From Lachnospiraceae bacterium (GTDB lineage Bacteria; Bacillota; Clostridia; Lachnospirales; Lachnospiraceae), in the NCBI GenBank assembly GCA_017431345.1, contig JAFRLH010000041.1, positions 1 to 64,000 of the forward strand: a stretch of 64,000 nucleotides of DNA, read 5' to 3'. The number at the start of each line of letters is the position of its first letter. Position 1 is the first letter of the stretch. The position numbers and the translations under genes are program-made. Shown piece by piece: positions 53,172 to 61,459 of this stretch. Below the pieces are notes generated by a model. The model was given only the letters and a program-made list of their open reading frames with translations. It had not been told where the DNA came from and ran no database searches.

Positions 53172-54122
53172 ATGGATACACTCGCTGAATCTTTGGAAAA
53201 TATTGAAAACTATCAGGAAATGAAATGGACAATCAAAGGCTTTCTTGCTTTAGTGACGTCAAATGATCTTTATTACGGCATCTTCCTGCTCGTGATCATG
53301 TTCATTGCAGTCAATCTGATCGACATCATGTTCTGGCCGCTAAGAAAGACGGGCAAGGAGAACATTACGCTGAACTTCATCAAGCTGTGCATAAAGGCTT
53401 TTATCGTCATCGTCCTGGGCGTGAAGATCCTGGGACTTATTCCCGGCATGGACGATTTTACAAGCCAGATCCTGATGTCCTCCTCGCTGATCGTCGTCGT
53501 GCTCGGCTTCGTTTTCCAGGAAGGCTTAAGCAATATCGTCCATGGCGTGATCATTTCGATCTTCAAGCCTTTTAATATCGGAGACAGAGTGCATGTCACG
53601 ATCGATGGTGTGAGCATCACCGGCTATATCCAGACGATCGACCTGAGGCATACGATCATCAATAATGTCATGAATGCTTCCCGCGTAGTGGTCCCGAATT
53701 CGAAGATGGATCTCTGCGTGATCGACAACTACTATTACGGAAAAGAGCATTTCAGCACCAATTTTATGGATATCTCCGTGACGTATGAATGTGATCTTGA
53801 AAAAGCGCTGAAAGTACTGGAGGAAGTCATCCTGTCGCATCCGATGGTGAAAAAGACCAGGGAAGAGAAGCATATCACCGGGTCTCTGAATCCGATGGTC
53901 AGAGAACTCGGGGATTCGGCGATCTATCTGCGCGCTGTTGTGACGACACTGACGGTAGAAGATAATTTCCAGGCCTGCAGCGATATCCGCAGGGAACTGG
54001 TAGCGCGTTTTAAACAGGATCCCGATCTTGATTTCGCCTATCCTCATCTCCATCTTGTACAGGATGATTATACGGAGAGAGTGCTGAGAAGCAAAAAAGG
54101 AGAAGGTTTCGCAGCGGACTGA
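53172..54122 (+). CDS. Small-conductance mechanosensitive ion channel (MscS family)
   Basis: This 316-residue protein has about three transmembrane helices. The pore-lining TM3 carries the Gly/Ala-rich run LGFVFQEGLSNIVHGVIIS, and the beta domain opens with FKPFNIGDRVHV. A cytoplasmic alpha/beta vestibule follows. This is the MscS layout for release of solutes on hypo-osmotic shock. The N-terminal helix is longer than in YggB. Has its own strong promoter with a 110-base leader. Confidence 0.9.
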   Translation: MDTLAESLENIENYQEMKWTIKGFLALVTSNDLYYGIFLLVIMFIAVNLIDIMFWPLRKTGKENITLNFIKLCIKAFIVIVLGVKILGLIPGMDDFTSQILMSSSLIVVVLGFVFQEGLSNIVHGVIISIFKPFNIGDRVHVTIDGVSITGYIQTIDLRHTIINNVMNASRVVVPNSKMDLCVIDNYYYGKEHFSTNFMDISVTYECDLEKALKVLEEVILSHPMVKKTREEKHITGSLNPMVRELGDSAIYLRAVVTTLTVEDNFQACSDIRRELVARFKQDPDLDFAYPHLHLVQDDYTERVLRSKKGEGFAAD

Positions 54123-54130
54123 TTCCGGTA

Positions 54131-54159
54131 TTGCAAAAATCTAAAATAATTGTTATACT
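54131..54159 (+). promoter_or_regulatory. Promoter of the small secreted protein gene
   Basis: TTGCAA (54131-54136), a 17-bp spacer and TATACT (54154-54159) precede the start by about 50 bases. Confidence 0.68.
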
Positions 54160-54211
54160 TTTAGATTGTAAGAATCAGAAGAAGACTGCTGTTTAGTCAG
54201 GAGGAAAGAAC

Positions 54212-54733
54212 ATGAAAGTCTTAAAACGATATTCGATCGTATTTTTAGCCGCCTTATTTGTCTCCATTCTGTTTACGCCTGCTGCTTTTGCCGCAGTAAA
54301 GACGACCGCGAAGAAATGTGTTCATACGGAATCCCTTAAGAAGGTCAAAAAAAATGCCGCCGCGGTCAAGAAAGGCACGACAGATCTGACTGTTCGTATG
54401 GGAGAAGGATATCTTAAATTCACTGCGCCGTCGACGAAGACCTATCAGTTCACGTTTTCAGATATGACCGGCAAATATACCATGGAAGGATATGTCCAGT
54501 TCTACAAGAAAGCGTCCAATAACAGCGTACAGACATTTAATGTCAGCACAGCAGGCGGAAAGACGGACACCCTCTGGCTTGCGATCAACGGCATCGAGCA
54601 TCAGGGCGGAAAACTGAAGAATCGCCCGCTGCAGACCCGCACCGGTAAAGTCAAACTGAAAAAAGGACAGGTGATCTACATGTATTATCAGGCGACACCT
54701 GCCCACAGTACCTGCAAACTGGTCATTAAATAA
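54212..54733 (+). CDS. Small secreted protein of unknown function
   Basis: This 173-residue precursor has a Sec signal peptide (MKVLKRYSIVFLAALFVSILF, cleavage near AAFA-AVK). The mature part is rich in Lys and Thr, has two Cys (one near the N-terminus, one near the end, CKLVIK) and a beta-rich pattern such as GEGYLKFTAPSTKTYQFTF. I recognise no family. It is transcribed alone from its own promoter and meets a convergent gene without a visible terminator. Confidence 0.68.
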   Translation: MKVLKRYSIVFLAALFVSILFTPAAFAAVKTTAKKCVHTESLKKVKKNAAAVKKGTTDLTVRMGEGYLKFTAPSTKTYQFTFSDMTGKYTMEGYVQFYKKASNNSVQTFNVSTAGGKTDTLWLAINGIEHQGGKLKNRPLQTRTGKVKLKKGQVIYMYYQATPAHSTCKLVIK

Positions 54734-54742
54734 TGCCGGCGG

Positions 54743-55030
54743 TCAGATCTTTATCTGTGTAATTTCTTCCCTGTCAAAGGCGGGGTGCCAGCGTACATAA
54801 AGCGTACCGCCATCCTGCCACATATCTTTGTCATATTCGCGGCTGTCAAGATCATATACTTTGATCCTGGCGCCGCTTTTGTCATATACGGACAGTCTGG
54901 TGTGCTTTGCCAGTACGAAATCGCTGACACAGTAGCCGGCATCGTCTTCTTCCCAGTATTCCTCCAGACAGTACGTGTACTCCCCGGATTCTATTTTTTT
55001 ATAAACTATGATCTCATCTTTTTTGTGCAT
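54743..55030 (-). CDS. Hypothetical acidic small protein
   Basis: This 95-residue protein begins MHKKDEIIVYKKI after AAAGGA and is rich in Asp, Glu and Tyr with no membrane segment. It contains repeated beta-strand-like segments (YTYCLEEYWEEDD, LSVYDKSGARIKVYDLDS). No family recognised. ATG 55030 was chosen on the ribosome site, and a longer in-frame ATG upstream has none. Convergent with the preceding secreted-protein gene. Confidence 0.55.
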   Translation of the reverse strand: MHKKDEIIVYKKIESGEYTYCLEEYWEEDDAGYCVSDFVLAKHTRLSVYDKSGARIKVYDLDSREYDKDMWQDGGTLYVRWHPAFDREEITQIKI

Positions 55031-55180
55031 GGCGGATCCTTTCCTGAACAGTGATATCCTGATTATAGCATACATTTTCCGGACGTCAAAAGAGCTCCCC
55101 GCTTTCATTGACTAAATCATGGTTTGGTGATACGATTAACTACTGGAATATTTTCAGATCCGACCGAAGGAGGGTTTGCA

Positions 55181-55669
55181 ATGATAGAAGCAACCAGTTG
55201 CGGCGGTATTGTTATATATCGTGGTAAGATCCTGCTGCTATATAAGAATATCAGAGGGAAATATGAAGGATGGGTGCTTCCGAAAGGTACTGTTGAAAAA
55301 GGAGAGACCCACGAAGAGACTGCGCTCAGAGAAGTGAAAGAGGAATCGGGCGTCAGCGGGGAGATCGTGAAATATCTTGGAGAGAGCCATTACACATTCC
55401 AGGTATCGCAGGATGAGATCAGCAAAAGCGTCCACTGGTACCTGATGACGGCCGGCAGCTATTACAGCAGGCCGCAGAGAGAAGAGTATTTCCAGGATTC
55501 GGGCTATTACAAGTATCACGAGGCCTACCACCTTCTCAAGTTTGCAAATGAAAAACAGATGCTTGAGAAAGCATACGAAGAATACAGGAACCTGCGGAAA
55601 CAGGGGCTCTGGAAAGATAAGAACCAGACGCCGGGAGCTGAGGATGGAAAAGAAGATAGGAAGAAATGA
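55181..55669 (+). CDS. Nudix hydrolase
   Basis: This 162-residue protein has a complete Nudix box, [23 protein letters not shown] (about 36-58), which binds Mg2+ and hydrolyses nucleoside-diphosphate-X compounds. The N-terminal [15 protein letters not shown] strand and late [17 protein letters not shown] helix resemble diadenosine-polyphosphate hydrolase-like members, but specificity is not readable. ATG 55181 follows GGAGGG. The last 26 bases overlap the map gene start. Confidence 0.9.
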   Translation: MIEATSCGGIVIYRGKILLLYKNIRGKYEGWVLPKGTVEKGETHEETALREVKEESGVSGEIVKYLGESHYTFQVSQDEISKSVHWYLMTAGSYYSRPQREEYFQDSGYYKYHEAYHLLKFANEKQMLEKAYEEYRNLRKQGLWKDKNQTPGAEDGKEDRKK

Positions 55670-56519
55670 ACCGTGCTGGTGCGGCAGCGGGAAGAAATAT
55701 AAGCACTGCCACGAAGCGATCGATGAAAAGATCCGCAGAGCTGCAGATGAAGGACATATCGTGCCGACACGCGATCTTCTGAAGACGCCGGAGCAAATTC
55801 AGGGCATCCGCGAGAGCGCGAAGATCAATAACGCTGTGCTGGATGCGGTCGCCGCGCAGATCCGTGCCGGCATGAGTACACAGGAGATCGATGATATTGT
55901 ATATAAAGTGACAACAGAAGCAGGCGCGATCCCTGCGCCGCTGAATTACGAAGGGTTTCCGAAGAGCGTGTGCACTTCGATCAATGATGAAGTCTGCCAC
56001 GGCATTCCCTCGGAGGATATCATCCTGCAGGAAGGCGATATCATCAATGTGGATGTTTCCACGATCTATAAAGGCTATTTTTCCGACGCATCCAGGATGT
56101 TCATGATCGGAGAAGTCAGCCCGGAACGCGAACGCCTTGTCCGTGTCGCACGGGAGTGCGTATACAAAGGCCTTGAGCAGGTAAAGCCCTGGGGCTTCAT
56201 GGGAGATATGGGTGCGGCTGTGCATGAGCATGCGCTGAAGAACGGCTATTCTGTGGTCGCGGATATCGGCGGACACGGCGTGGGAAATGAGTTCCATGAG
56301 GAACCTTTCGTAAGCTATGTCACGGAACGCGGAACAGAGATGCTGCTCGTGCCCGGTATGGTATTTACGATCGAGCCGATGGTAAACGCAGGGACAGATG
56401 AATTCTGTGAAGACGAGGACAACGGCTGGACCATCTATACCTGGGACGGCGAGGATTCCGCCCAGTGGGAGATCACCGTGCTGGTAACGGAAGACGGATA
56501 TGAAGTATTGGCGGATTGA
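55644..56519 (+). CDS. map: Methionine aminopeptidase with N-terminal SEC-C zinc motif
   Basis: This 291-residue type I methionine aminopeptidase removes the initiator Met. It has an N-terminal SEC-C motif ([18 protein letters not shown], residues 5-22) that binds zinc and probably the ribosome or SecB-like partners. The pita-bread fold follows, with metal ligands in [14 protein letters not shown] (Asp), GHGVG (His), EEPFV and FTIEPM. Start ATG 55644 follows GGGAG/GAGG and overlaps the Nudix stop by 26 bases, so both are one transcript. It complements def upstream in N-terminal processing. Confidence 0.93.
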   Translation: MEKKIGRNEPCWCGSGKKYKHCHEAIDEKIRRAADEGHIVPTRDLLKTPEQIQGIRESAKINNAVLDAVAAQIRAGMSTQEIDDIVYKVTTEAGAIPAPLNYEGFPKSVCTSINDEVCHGIPSEDIILQEGDIINVDVSTIYKGYFSDASRMFMIGEVSPERERLVRVARECVYKGLEQVKPWGFMGDMGAAVHEHALKNGYSVVADIGGHGVGNEFHEEPFVSYVTERGTEMLLVPGMVFTIEPMVNAGTDEFCEDEDNGWTIYTWDGEDSAQWEITVLVTEDGYEVLAD

Positions 56520-56610
56520 ACCGGGCGATGCCGGATGCGGCAGTGGTTCATGCACATACAGCCTGGCGGAATGATACTGTCCGCTTTCGGAGGGAAGATG
56601 AGGAGCGTTT

Positions 56611-58125
56611 ATGGCGCAGAGAGGGAATAATTACAATTCGTACAGAAGACACCGCAGACGCAGGAGACTGCGTCCGCTGGCTGTCTTTCTTTGGATGCTG
56701 CTGGCAGTCCTGTGTATCGGTATGGGCCTCTTTATCGCGTACGGGTTCACCTATATATGGAATGAAAAGCCTGTGCTGACGGTGAACGGTCCGGCGGAAA
56801 TGACTCTGGAGATGCCCGAAAAATATGAGGAACAGGGTGCCTCCGCGACAGTCGGTGACAGTGATCTGTCAAAACAGCTGGTGATCTCCGGGGAAGTGGA
56901 TGATCAGACACCGGGAGACTATACGGTTACGTACACTCTGAAAAACTACAGGAGGCAGGATTTCCAGATCACCAGGACAGTCCATGTCGCAGATACCACG
57001 CCGCCGGAACTGAAACTGGAAGACGCAGAGGAAGATATTTCCGTCTCCGCGGCCGAACTCTATGAAGAGCCCGGGTATTCAGCTGTCGATGCAGTTGACG
57101 GAGATCTGACGGACAGTGTGGAAATCAATACAGAGATCATTAATGACAGTACGCGCAGGATCACTTATAAAGTGTCTGACAGCAGCGGAAATACAGCAGA
57201 GGCGGAAAGAATGGTCACAGTAAAAGATTCCGTTCCTCCCGAGATCACTCTGGAAGGGAACAATGAAATGAAAGTCGCTCAGGGTGATAATTACATCGAC
57301 CCCGGATACTCTGCTTTCGATGATGCGGACGGAGATATCACGGATTCCGTCACGGTGTCCGGCGAAGTGGATACCACCCGTCCGGGCGCGTATACGATCA
57401 TCTATTCCGTTGCGGACACTGCGGGCAATCAGACGGAGATGACCAGAACAGTCGTGGTGGATAAGGACGGCGAGCCGCTGGATCCTGACGGCAGCTATGT
57501 TTATATGACCTTTGACGACGGTCCCGGCTATCGCGTCACAGAAAGAATTCTGGATACACTGAAGGAGAACAATGTCAGAGCAACATTCTTTATTATAAAC
57601 TATCCTGACGACCGTATTCCGCTCCTGAAGCGCATGGTCGAGGAAGGACACACGATCGGCATTCATACCTGGAGCCATGAATATGCCGAATGCTATGGGA
57701 CGAAGGATTCCTACTATGAAGGCGTCCAGAAAATGAAAGAGAAGATCAAGAGCGATCTCGGCTATGACGCTTACTGCATCCGGTTCCCCGGCGGAAGTTC
57801 CAATACCGTCAGCAGGAAATACACCGAAGGCGTTATGACGTATCTGACGCAGAAGATGCACGACGAAGGCTTTAAATACTACGACTGGAATGTGGATTCG
57901 ACGGATGCCGAAGGCAATAACAGGCCGGTGGAAACGATCGTCGAGAATGTCACATCCGGCTTTAAGAAAGGCCGCGGAAACGTCGTGCTCTGCCACGATA
58001 TCGATACCAAGGAAACGACTGCAGCGGCGCTGCAGGCCATCATTGATTACGGGAAGGAGAACGGCTACGAATTCCTGCCGATCTCGAGGAATACGCCGGA
58101 AGTGCATCATTCCGTAAATAATTAA
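56611..58125 (+). CDS. Membrane-anchored polysaccharide deacetylase with Ig-like repeats
   Basis: This 504-residue protein has a basic cytoplasmic N-terminus (RRHRRRRRLR), one TM (about 24-50), and three Ig-like (HYR/DUF5011-type) repeats marked by EEPGYSAVDAVDGDLTD and DPGYSAFDDADGDITD. The NodB deacetylase domain (about 295-495) has TFDDGPG, with the catalytic/metal Asp pair, and HTWSHE, with the metal His ligands. RFPGGSSN is a further core motif. It likely deacetylates peptidoglycan or a surface glycan outside the cell. Start ATG after GGAGGG/GAGGAGCG. Confidence 0.9.
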   Translation: MAQRGNNYNSYRRHRRRRRLRPLAVFLWMLLAVLCIGMGLFIAYGFTYIWNEKPVLTVNGPAEMTLEMPEKYEEQGASATVGDSDLSKQLVISGEVDDQTPGDYTVTYTLKNYRRQDFQITRTVHVADTTPPELKLEDAEEDISVSAAELYEEPGYSAVDAVDGDLTDSVEINTEIINDSTRRITYKVSDSSGNTAEAERMVTVKDSVPPEITLEGNNEMKVAQGDNYIDPGYSAFDDADGDITDSVTVSGEVDTTRPGAYTIIYSVADTAGNQTEMTRTVVVDKDGEPLDPDGSYVYMTFDDGPGYRVTERILDTLKENNVRATFFIINYPDDRIPLLKRMVEEGHTIGIHTWSHEYAECYGTKDSYYEGVQKMKEKIKSDLGYDAYCIRFPGGSSNTVSRKYTEGVMTYLTQKMHDEGFKYYDWNVDSTDAEGNNRPVETIVENVTSGFKKGRGNVVLCHDIDTKETTAAALQAIIDYGKENGYEFLPISRNTPEVHHSVNN

Positions 58126-58136
58126 GGGAGCAGCCG

Positions 58137-58616
58137 ATGAAGAGAGAAGATTATATTTCCTGGGATCAGTATTTCATGGGGATCGCGCTGATGTCTGCGC
58201 ACAGAAGTAAGGATCCGAACACACAGGTCGGAGCATGTATCGTAGATCAGAACAACAAGATCCTTTCCATCGGATATAACGGCATGCCCAGGGGCTGCAA
58301 TGATGATGAGATGCCCTGGGAACGGGAAGGTGAAGTGCTGGACACAAAATATGCTTATGTCTGTCATGCTGAACTGAACGCCATCCTGAATTACAGCGGC
58401 GGTTCCCTGGAAGGTGCAAAGGTGTATGTTACACTCTTCCCCTGCAATGAATGCGCTAAAGCAATTATTCAGTGCGGTATAAAGGAAATTATCTATAAGA
58501 GCGACAAGTATATGGATTCAGCCGCTACGATCGCGTCCAAGCGCATGTTCGACATGGCCGGTGTAAAATACCGTCAGTACGTTTCCGGCGACAGGAATCT
58601 GGTCATAAAACTTTAA
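58137..58616 (+). CDS. dCMP deaminase
   Basis: This 159-residue zinc enzyme deaminates dCMP to dUMP for thymidylate synthesis. The zinc/catalytic motif CHAELNAIL and the PCNECAKAII Cys pair are present, with an N-terminal VGACIVDQNNKI strand and GYNGMPRGC nucleotide-site loop. Length agrees with the family. Two bases of spacing in the preceding GGGAGCAGCCG indicate coupling to the deacetylase transcript, though no functional link is obvious. Confidence 0.93.
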   Translation: MKREDYISWDQYFMGIALMSAHRSKDPNTQVGACIVDQNNKILSIGYNGMPRGCNDDEMPWEREGEVLDTKYAYVCHAELNAILNYSGGSLEGAKVYVTLFPCNECAKAIIQCGIKEIIYKSDKYMDSAATIASKRMFDMAGVKYRQYVSGDRNLVIKL

Positions 58617-58634
58617 AATATACGGAGGATAATC

Positions 58635-59834
58635 ATGGAGAAATTTGTCTATTGTTCACCGACTAAGATCGTTTTCGGGAGAGCGGCCGAAGAGAAGACT
58701 GCCGGTCTTGTAAAAGAGAACGGCGGAACAAGAGTCTTCATTATCTACGGAGGACAGTCTGCTGTCAAAAGCGGTCTGATCGGCAGGATCAGCAGCAATC
58801 TTGCAGAGGCGGGCATTGAAAACCAGGCTATGGGCGGCGTAGTGCCCAATCCGCTGGTCTCCACTGCACGGGAGATGGCGAAGGCAGCGCTGGCGTTCAA
58901 GGCCGATTTTATCCTCGGCGTTGGCGGCGGAAGCGTGCTGGATACCGCAAAAGCGGTCGCCCATACAGTGGCGTCTCCGGAACATGATATCTGGGATTTC
59001 TGGACAGGGACAAAAGTGGAAAAGACCACTCCCCTTGGTGCTGTGCTTACGATCTCAGCTGCAGGCAGCGAGACCAGCAATTCGGCCGTGCTTACGAATG
59101 ATACGATCGAAACGCCTACAAAGCGCGGCATCACGACCGAGCTGAACCGTCCGAAATTCGCGATCATGAATCCGGAGCTCACGATGACCCTTCCGAAATA
59201 TCAGATCGGAGCCGGCGCTGCAGATATCTTTATGCATACGCATGAACGTTATTTTGCCGCAGTACTCGGGAATCATCTGACGGATGAGATGGCTGAGGGC
59301 CTTTTCCGTGACATCATCAAATACGGTCCCGTCGGTGTGAAGGAACCGGACAACTATGAAGCAATGAGTGAGATCATGTGGTGCGGTTCCGTCTCCCATA
59401 TCGGCCTTACTGGAATCGGCGCACAGGGTGATACAGCCCGCGAAGGAGACTGGGCCTGCCATCAGCTTGGCATGGCCATTTCCGCGATTTATGATTCCAC
59501 GCACGGCGCGACGCTTACAGCAGTATGGGCTGCCTGGTCAAGGTATGTCATGAAGAATAATATCGCCAGATTCGCGCAGTTCGCAAGGAAGGTGTACGGG
59601 ATCAATGTATGCGACGATGAGATCGCCGCAGAGATGGGCATTGTCTGCACGAACGAATTCTTCCGGAGCCTGGGAATGCCGCTTTCCCTCACCGAGCTTC
59701 TCGGACATGCGCCGTCGGACGAGGAAATTGAAGCGCTTGCAACAGAATGCACTTACGGAAAGACCCGTAAGATCGGAAGTTTTGCAAGTCTGGATTATGA
59801 TGATATCGCTGCGATCTATAATAACTGCAGATAA
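58635..59834 (+). CDS. Iron-containing alcohol dehydrogenase (butanol dehydrogenase type)
   Basis: This 399-residue group III alcohol dehydrogenase has the nucleotide-binding GVGGGSVLDTAKAVAH (about 96-111). Metal-ligand regions are DIFMHTHERYF and DSTHGATLTAVWAAW, and TISAAGSETSNSAVLT lies in the active-site cleft. It reduces aldehydes with NAD(P)H, useful for fermentation redox balance. Resembles YqhD/BdhA-type enzymes; the substrate is not readable. Start ATG follows ACGGAGG. Confidence 0.92.
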   Translation: MEKFVYCSPTKIVFGRAAEEKTAGLVKENGGTRVFIIYGGQSAVKSGLIGRISSNLAEAGIENQAMGGVVPNPLVSTAREMAKAALAFKADFILGVGGGSVLDTAKAVAHTVASPEHDIWDFWTGTKVEKTTPLGAVLTISAAGSETSNSAVLTNDTIETPTKRGITTELNRPKFAIMNPELTMTLPKYQIGAGAADIFMHTHERYFAAVLGNHLTDEMAEGLFRDIIKYGPVGVKEPDNYEAMSEIMWCGSVSHIGLTGIGAQGDTAREGDWACHQLGMAISAIYDSTHGATLTAVWAAWSRYVMKNNIARFAQFARKVYGINVCDDEIAAEMGIVCTNEFFRSLGMPLSLTELLGHAPSDEEIEALATECTYGKTRKIGSFASLDYDDIAAIYNNCR

Positions 59835-59880
59835 TATCGATTAAGTACTGCATCTTGGAGAAAGGAGGACGAAAGCACTG

Positions 59881-61125
59881 ATGAGTGACCAGATCATATT
59901 AAACCTGATGATGCTTTCTCCTCTGGTGCTCCATCTGATCGGCCTGACGATTGCGATCATGGTGGATCCCTATGTCAGCAGAAAGCACAGAGGGATCCTG
60001 CTTGTCATCACTGAACTGATCCTCAGCCTTGTTCTGCAGGGGCAGCTTGATTATAATCTGAAACTGCACGCCAATATCCAGCAGAGAGTTGTTGTTGATA
60101 CCTATGGATATATCATGCGTCCGATCGTTCTGGCGTTGTTCTTCCATGTCAGCAATGATAAGAGCAGGAATACCGTTCCGGTATGGATACTCGTTGGGAT
60201 CAATACGATCGTCTTCCTCGTTTCGGCTTTTACGGGCATCGCTTTCAGCATTACTCCGCAGAATACATTTCAGAGGGGACCGCTCGGATATACCTGCCAT
60301 ATTATCAGTATTGTTCTGCTCTTTGCACTTTTGTTCCAGACGATCAGGGAGAAGAGCCGTGATGGAGTATCCGGTTCATTCATACCGACCATGAATGTGC
60401 TTCTGGTCGTCGGATCGATTTTTGCGGATTATCATTTCGGCAGGCTGGACACTCCGGTGTCTTTCCTGACCATTGCAATGTGCAGCGCTGCAGTGTTCTA
60501 TTATGTATGGCTCCATCTGCGGTTCGTCCGGGAACATGAAGAGGATCTGCGGGCGCAGCAGAGGATCCGGATCATGATCAGTCAGATCCAGCCGCATTTC
60601 ATGTTTAATACGCTCTCGACGATCCAGGCACTCTGCCGGATCGATCCGGAGAAGGCGTTTGAAACGACAGAGAAGTTCGGTACTTATCTCAGAAATAATA
60701 TTGAATCCCTGAATAAATCGGAACTGATCCCGCTGAGAAAAGAGCTGGAGCATACGAAAATCTATGCGGATATCGAAATGATCCGTTTCCCCAGGATACG
60801 GGTCGAATATTACATAGAAGATGAGGATTTCAACCTGCCTACGCTGACGATCCAGCCGCTTGTGGAAAATGCGATCCGGCATGGTGTCAGAGGCAGAAAC
60901 GACGGCCGGGTGATCGTGGCGACCAGGAAGGTGGACGGGTTTCATGAAGTCATGATCCGGGATAACGGAAAAGGCTTTAATGCGGAAAACATTGATGAGC
61001 TGGAAGCATCGCATATCGGCCTCAGGAATGTGAGAGACAGGATCGAGAGCATGTGCGACGGTGAGATGGAGATCGAAAGTTACCCTGACCGCGGAACAAC
61101 AATTACACTGGCAATACCGGAGTGA
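59881..61125 (+). CDS. Sensor histidine kinase, YesM/LytS type
   Basis: This 414-residue protein has six predicted transmembrane helices in residues 1-215. The phosphoacceptor motif QPHFMFNTLSTIQAL (His about 240) belongs to the His_kinase class of YesM/LytS. The ATPase domain follows (QPLVENAIRHGVRG, RDNGKGF, IGLRNVRDRIESM). No response regulator, transporter or sugar gene is adjacent, so it is an orphan in this window. A terminator overlaps its stop. The multi-TM input suggests it senses a membrane signal. Confidence 0.88.
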   Translation: MSDQIILNLMMLSPLVLHLIGLTIAIMVDPYVSRKHRGILLVITELILSLVLQGQLDYNLKLHANIQQRVVVDTYGYIMRPIVLALFFHVSNDKSRNTVPVWILVGINTIVFLVSAFTGIAFSITPQNTFQRGPLGYTCHIISIVLLFALLFQTIREKSRDGVSGSFIPTMNVLLVVGSIFADYHFGRLDTPVSFLTIAMCSAAVFYYVWLHLRFVREHEEDLRAQQRIRIMISQIQPHFMFNTLSTIQALCRIDPEKAFETTEKFGTYLRNNIESLNKSELIPLRKELEHTKIYADIEMIRFPRIRVEYYIEDEDFNLPTLTIQPLVENAIRHGVRGRNDGRVIVATRKVDGFHEVMIRDNGKGFNAENIDELEASHIGLRNVRDRIESMCDGEMEIESYPDRGTTITLAIPE

Positions 61126-61142
61126 AAGCTCCGGTTTTTTTA
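61116..61142 (+). terminator. Terminator after the sensor kinase
   Basis: ACCGGAG (61116-61122), 6-base loop and CTCCGGT (61129-61135), then T7. The kinase stop codon lies in the loop. Confidence 0.88.
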
Positions 61143-61459
61143 TGCCGTTTTTTATCGGCATTTGTTGGACATCTGTTGGACATGGTAGGGTATTATGAAC
61201 ATGGTAATATAAAAAAAGAATGGAAGCATATAAACTACAAATATAAAGTGTCAGTTCTCTTCATGCAAACGAATGAGTTTGCATTGTTTTGCGTACAATT
61301 CAAAAAATTGAAGGAAGTAGAGAGAAATATTTGTTTTATATAAAATATGACCAGACACTTCTGCAGACAATGTTTGCTGCATAAATAAGATCATACTGTT
61401 TAACAGAATCAAAGGAATCCTTTGGAAGGATTTCCTGAACAGAACGAGGGGTTGGATCC
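61143..61459 (+). promoter_or_regulatory. AT-rich regulatory spacer before the giant surface gene
   Basis: This 317-base spacer has no convincing ORF. It holds a direct repeat TGTTGGACAT at 61163-61172 and 61174-61183 (11-bp period). An inverted repeat ATGCAAAC-N6-GTTTGCAT is at 61263-61284, and an AT-rich TATATAAAAT block at about 61337-61346 may be a -10 region. Another small hairpin (about 61410-61435) precedes GAGGGG, the ribosome site. Repeats with helical period suggest regulator binding; no consensus promoter is clear. Confidence 0.5.
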
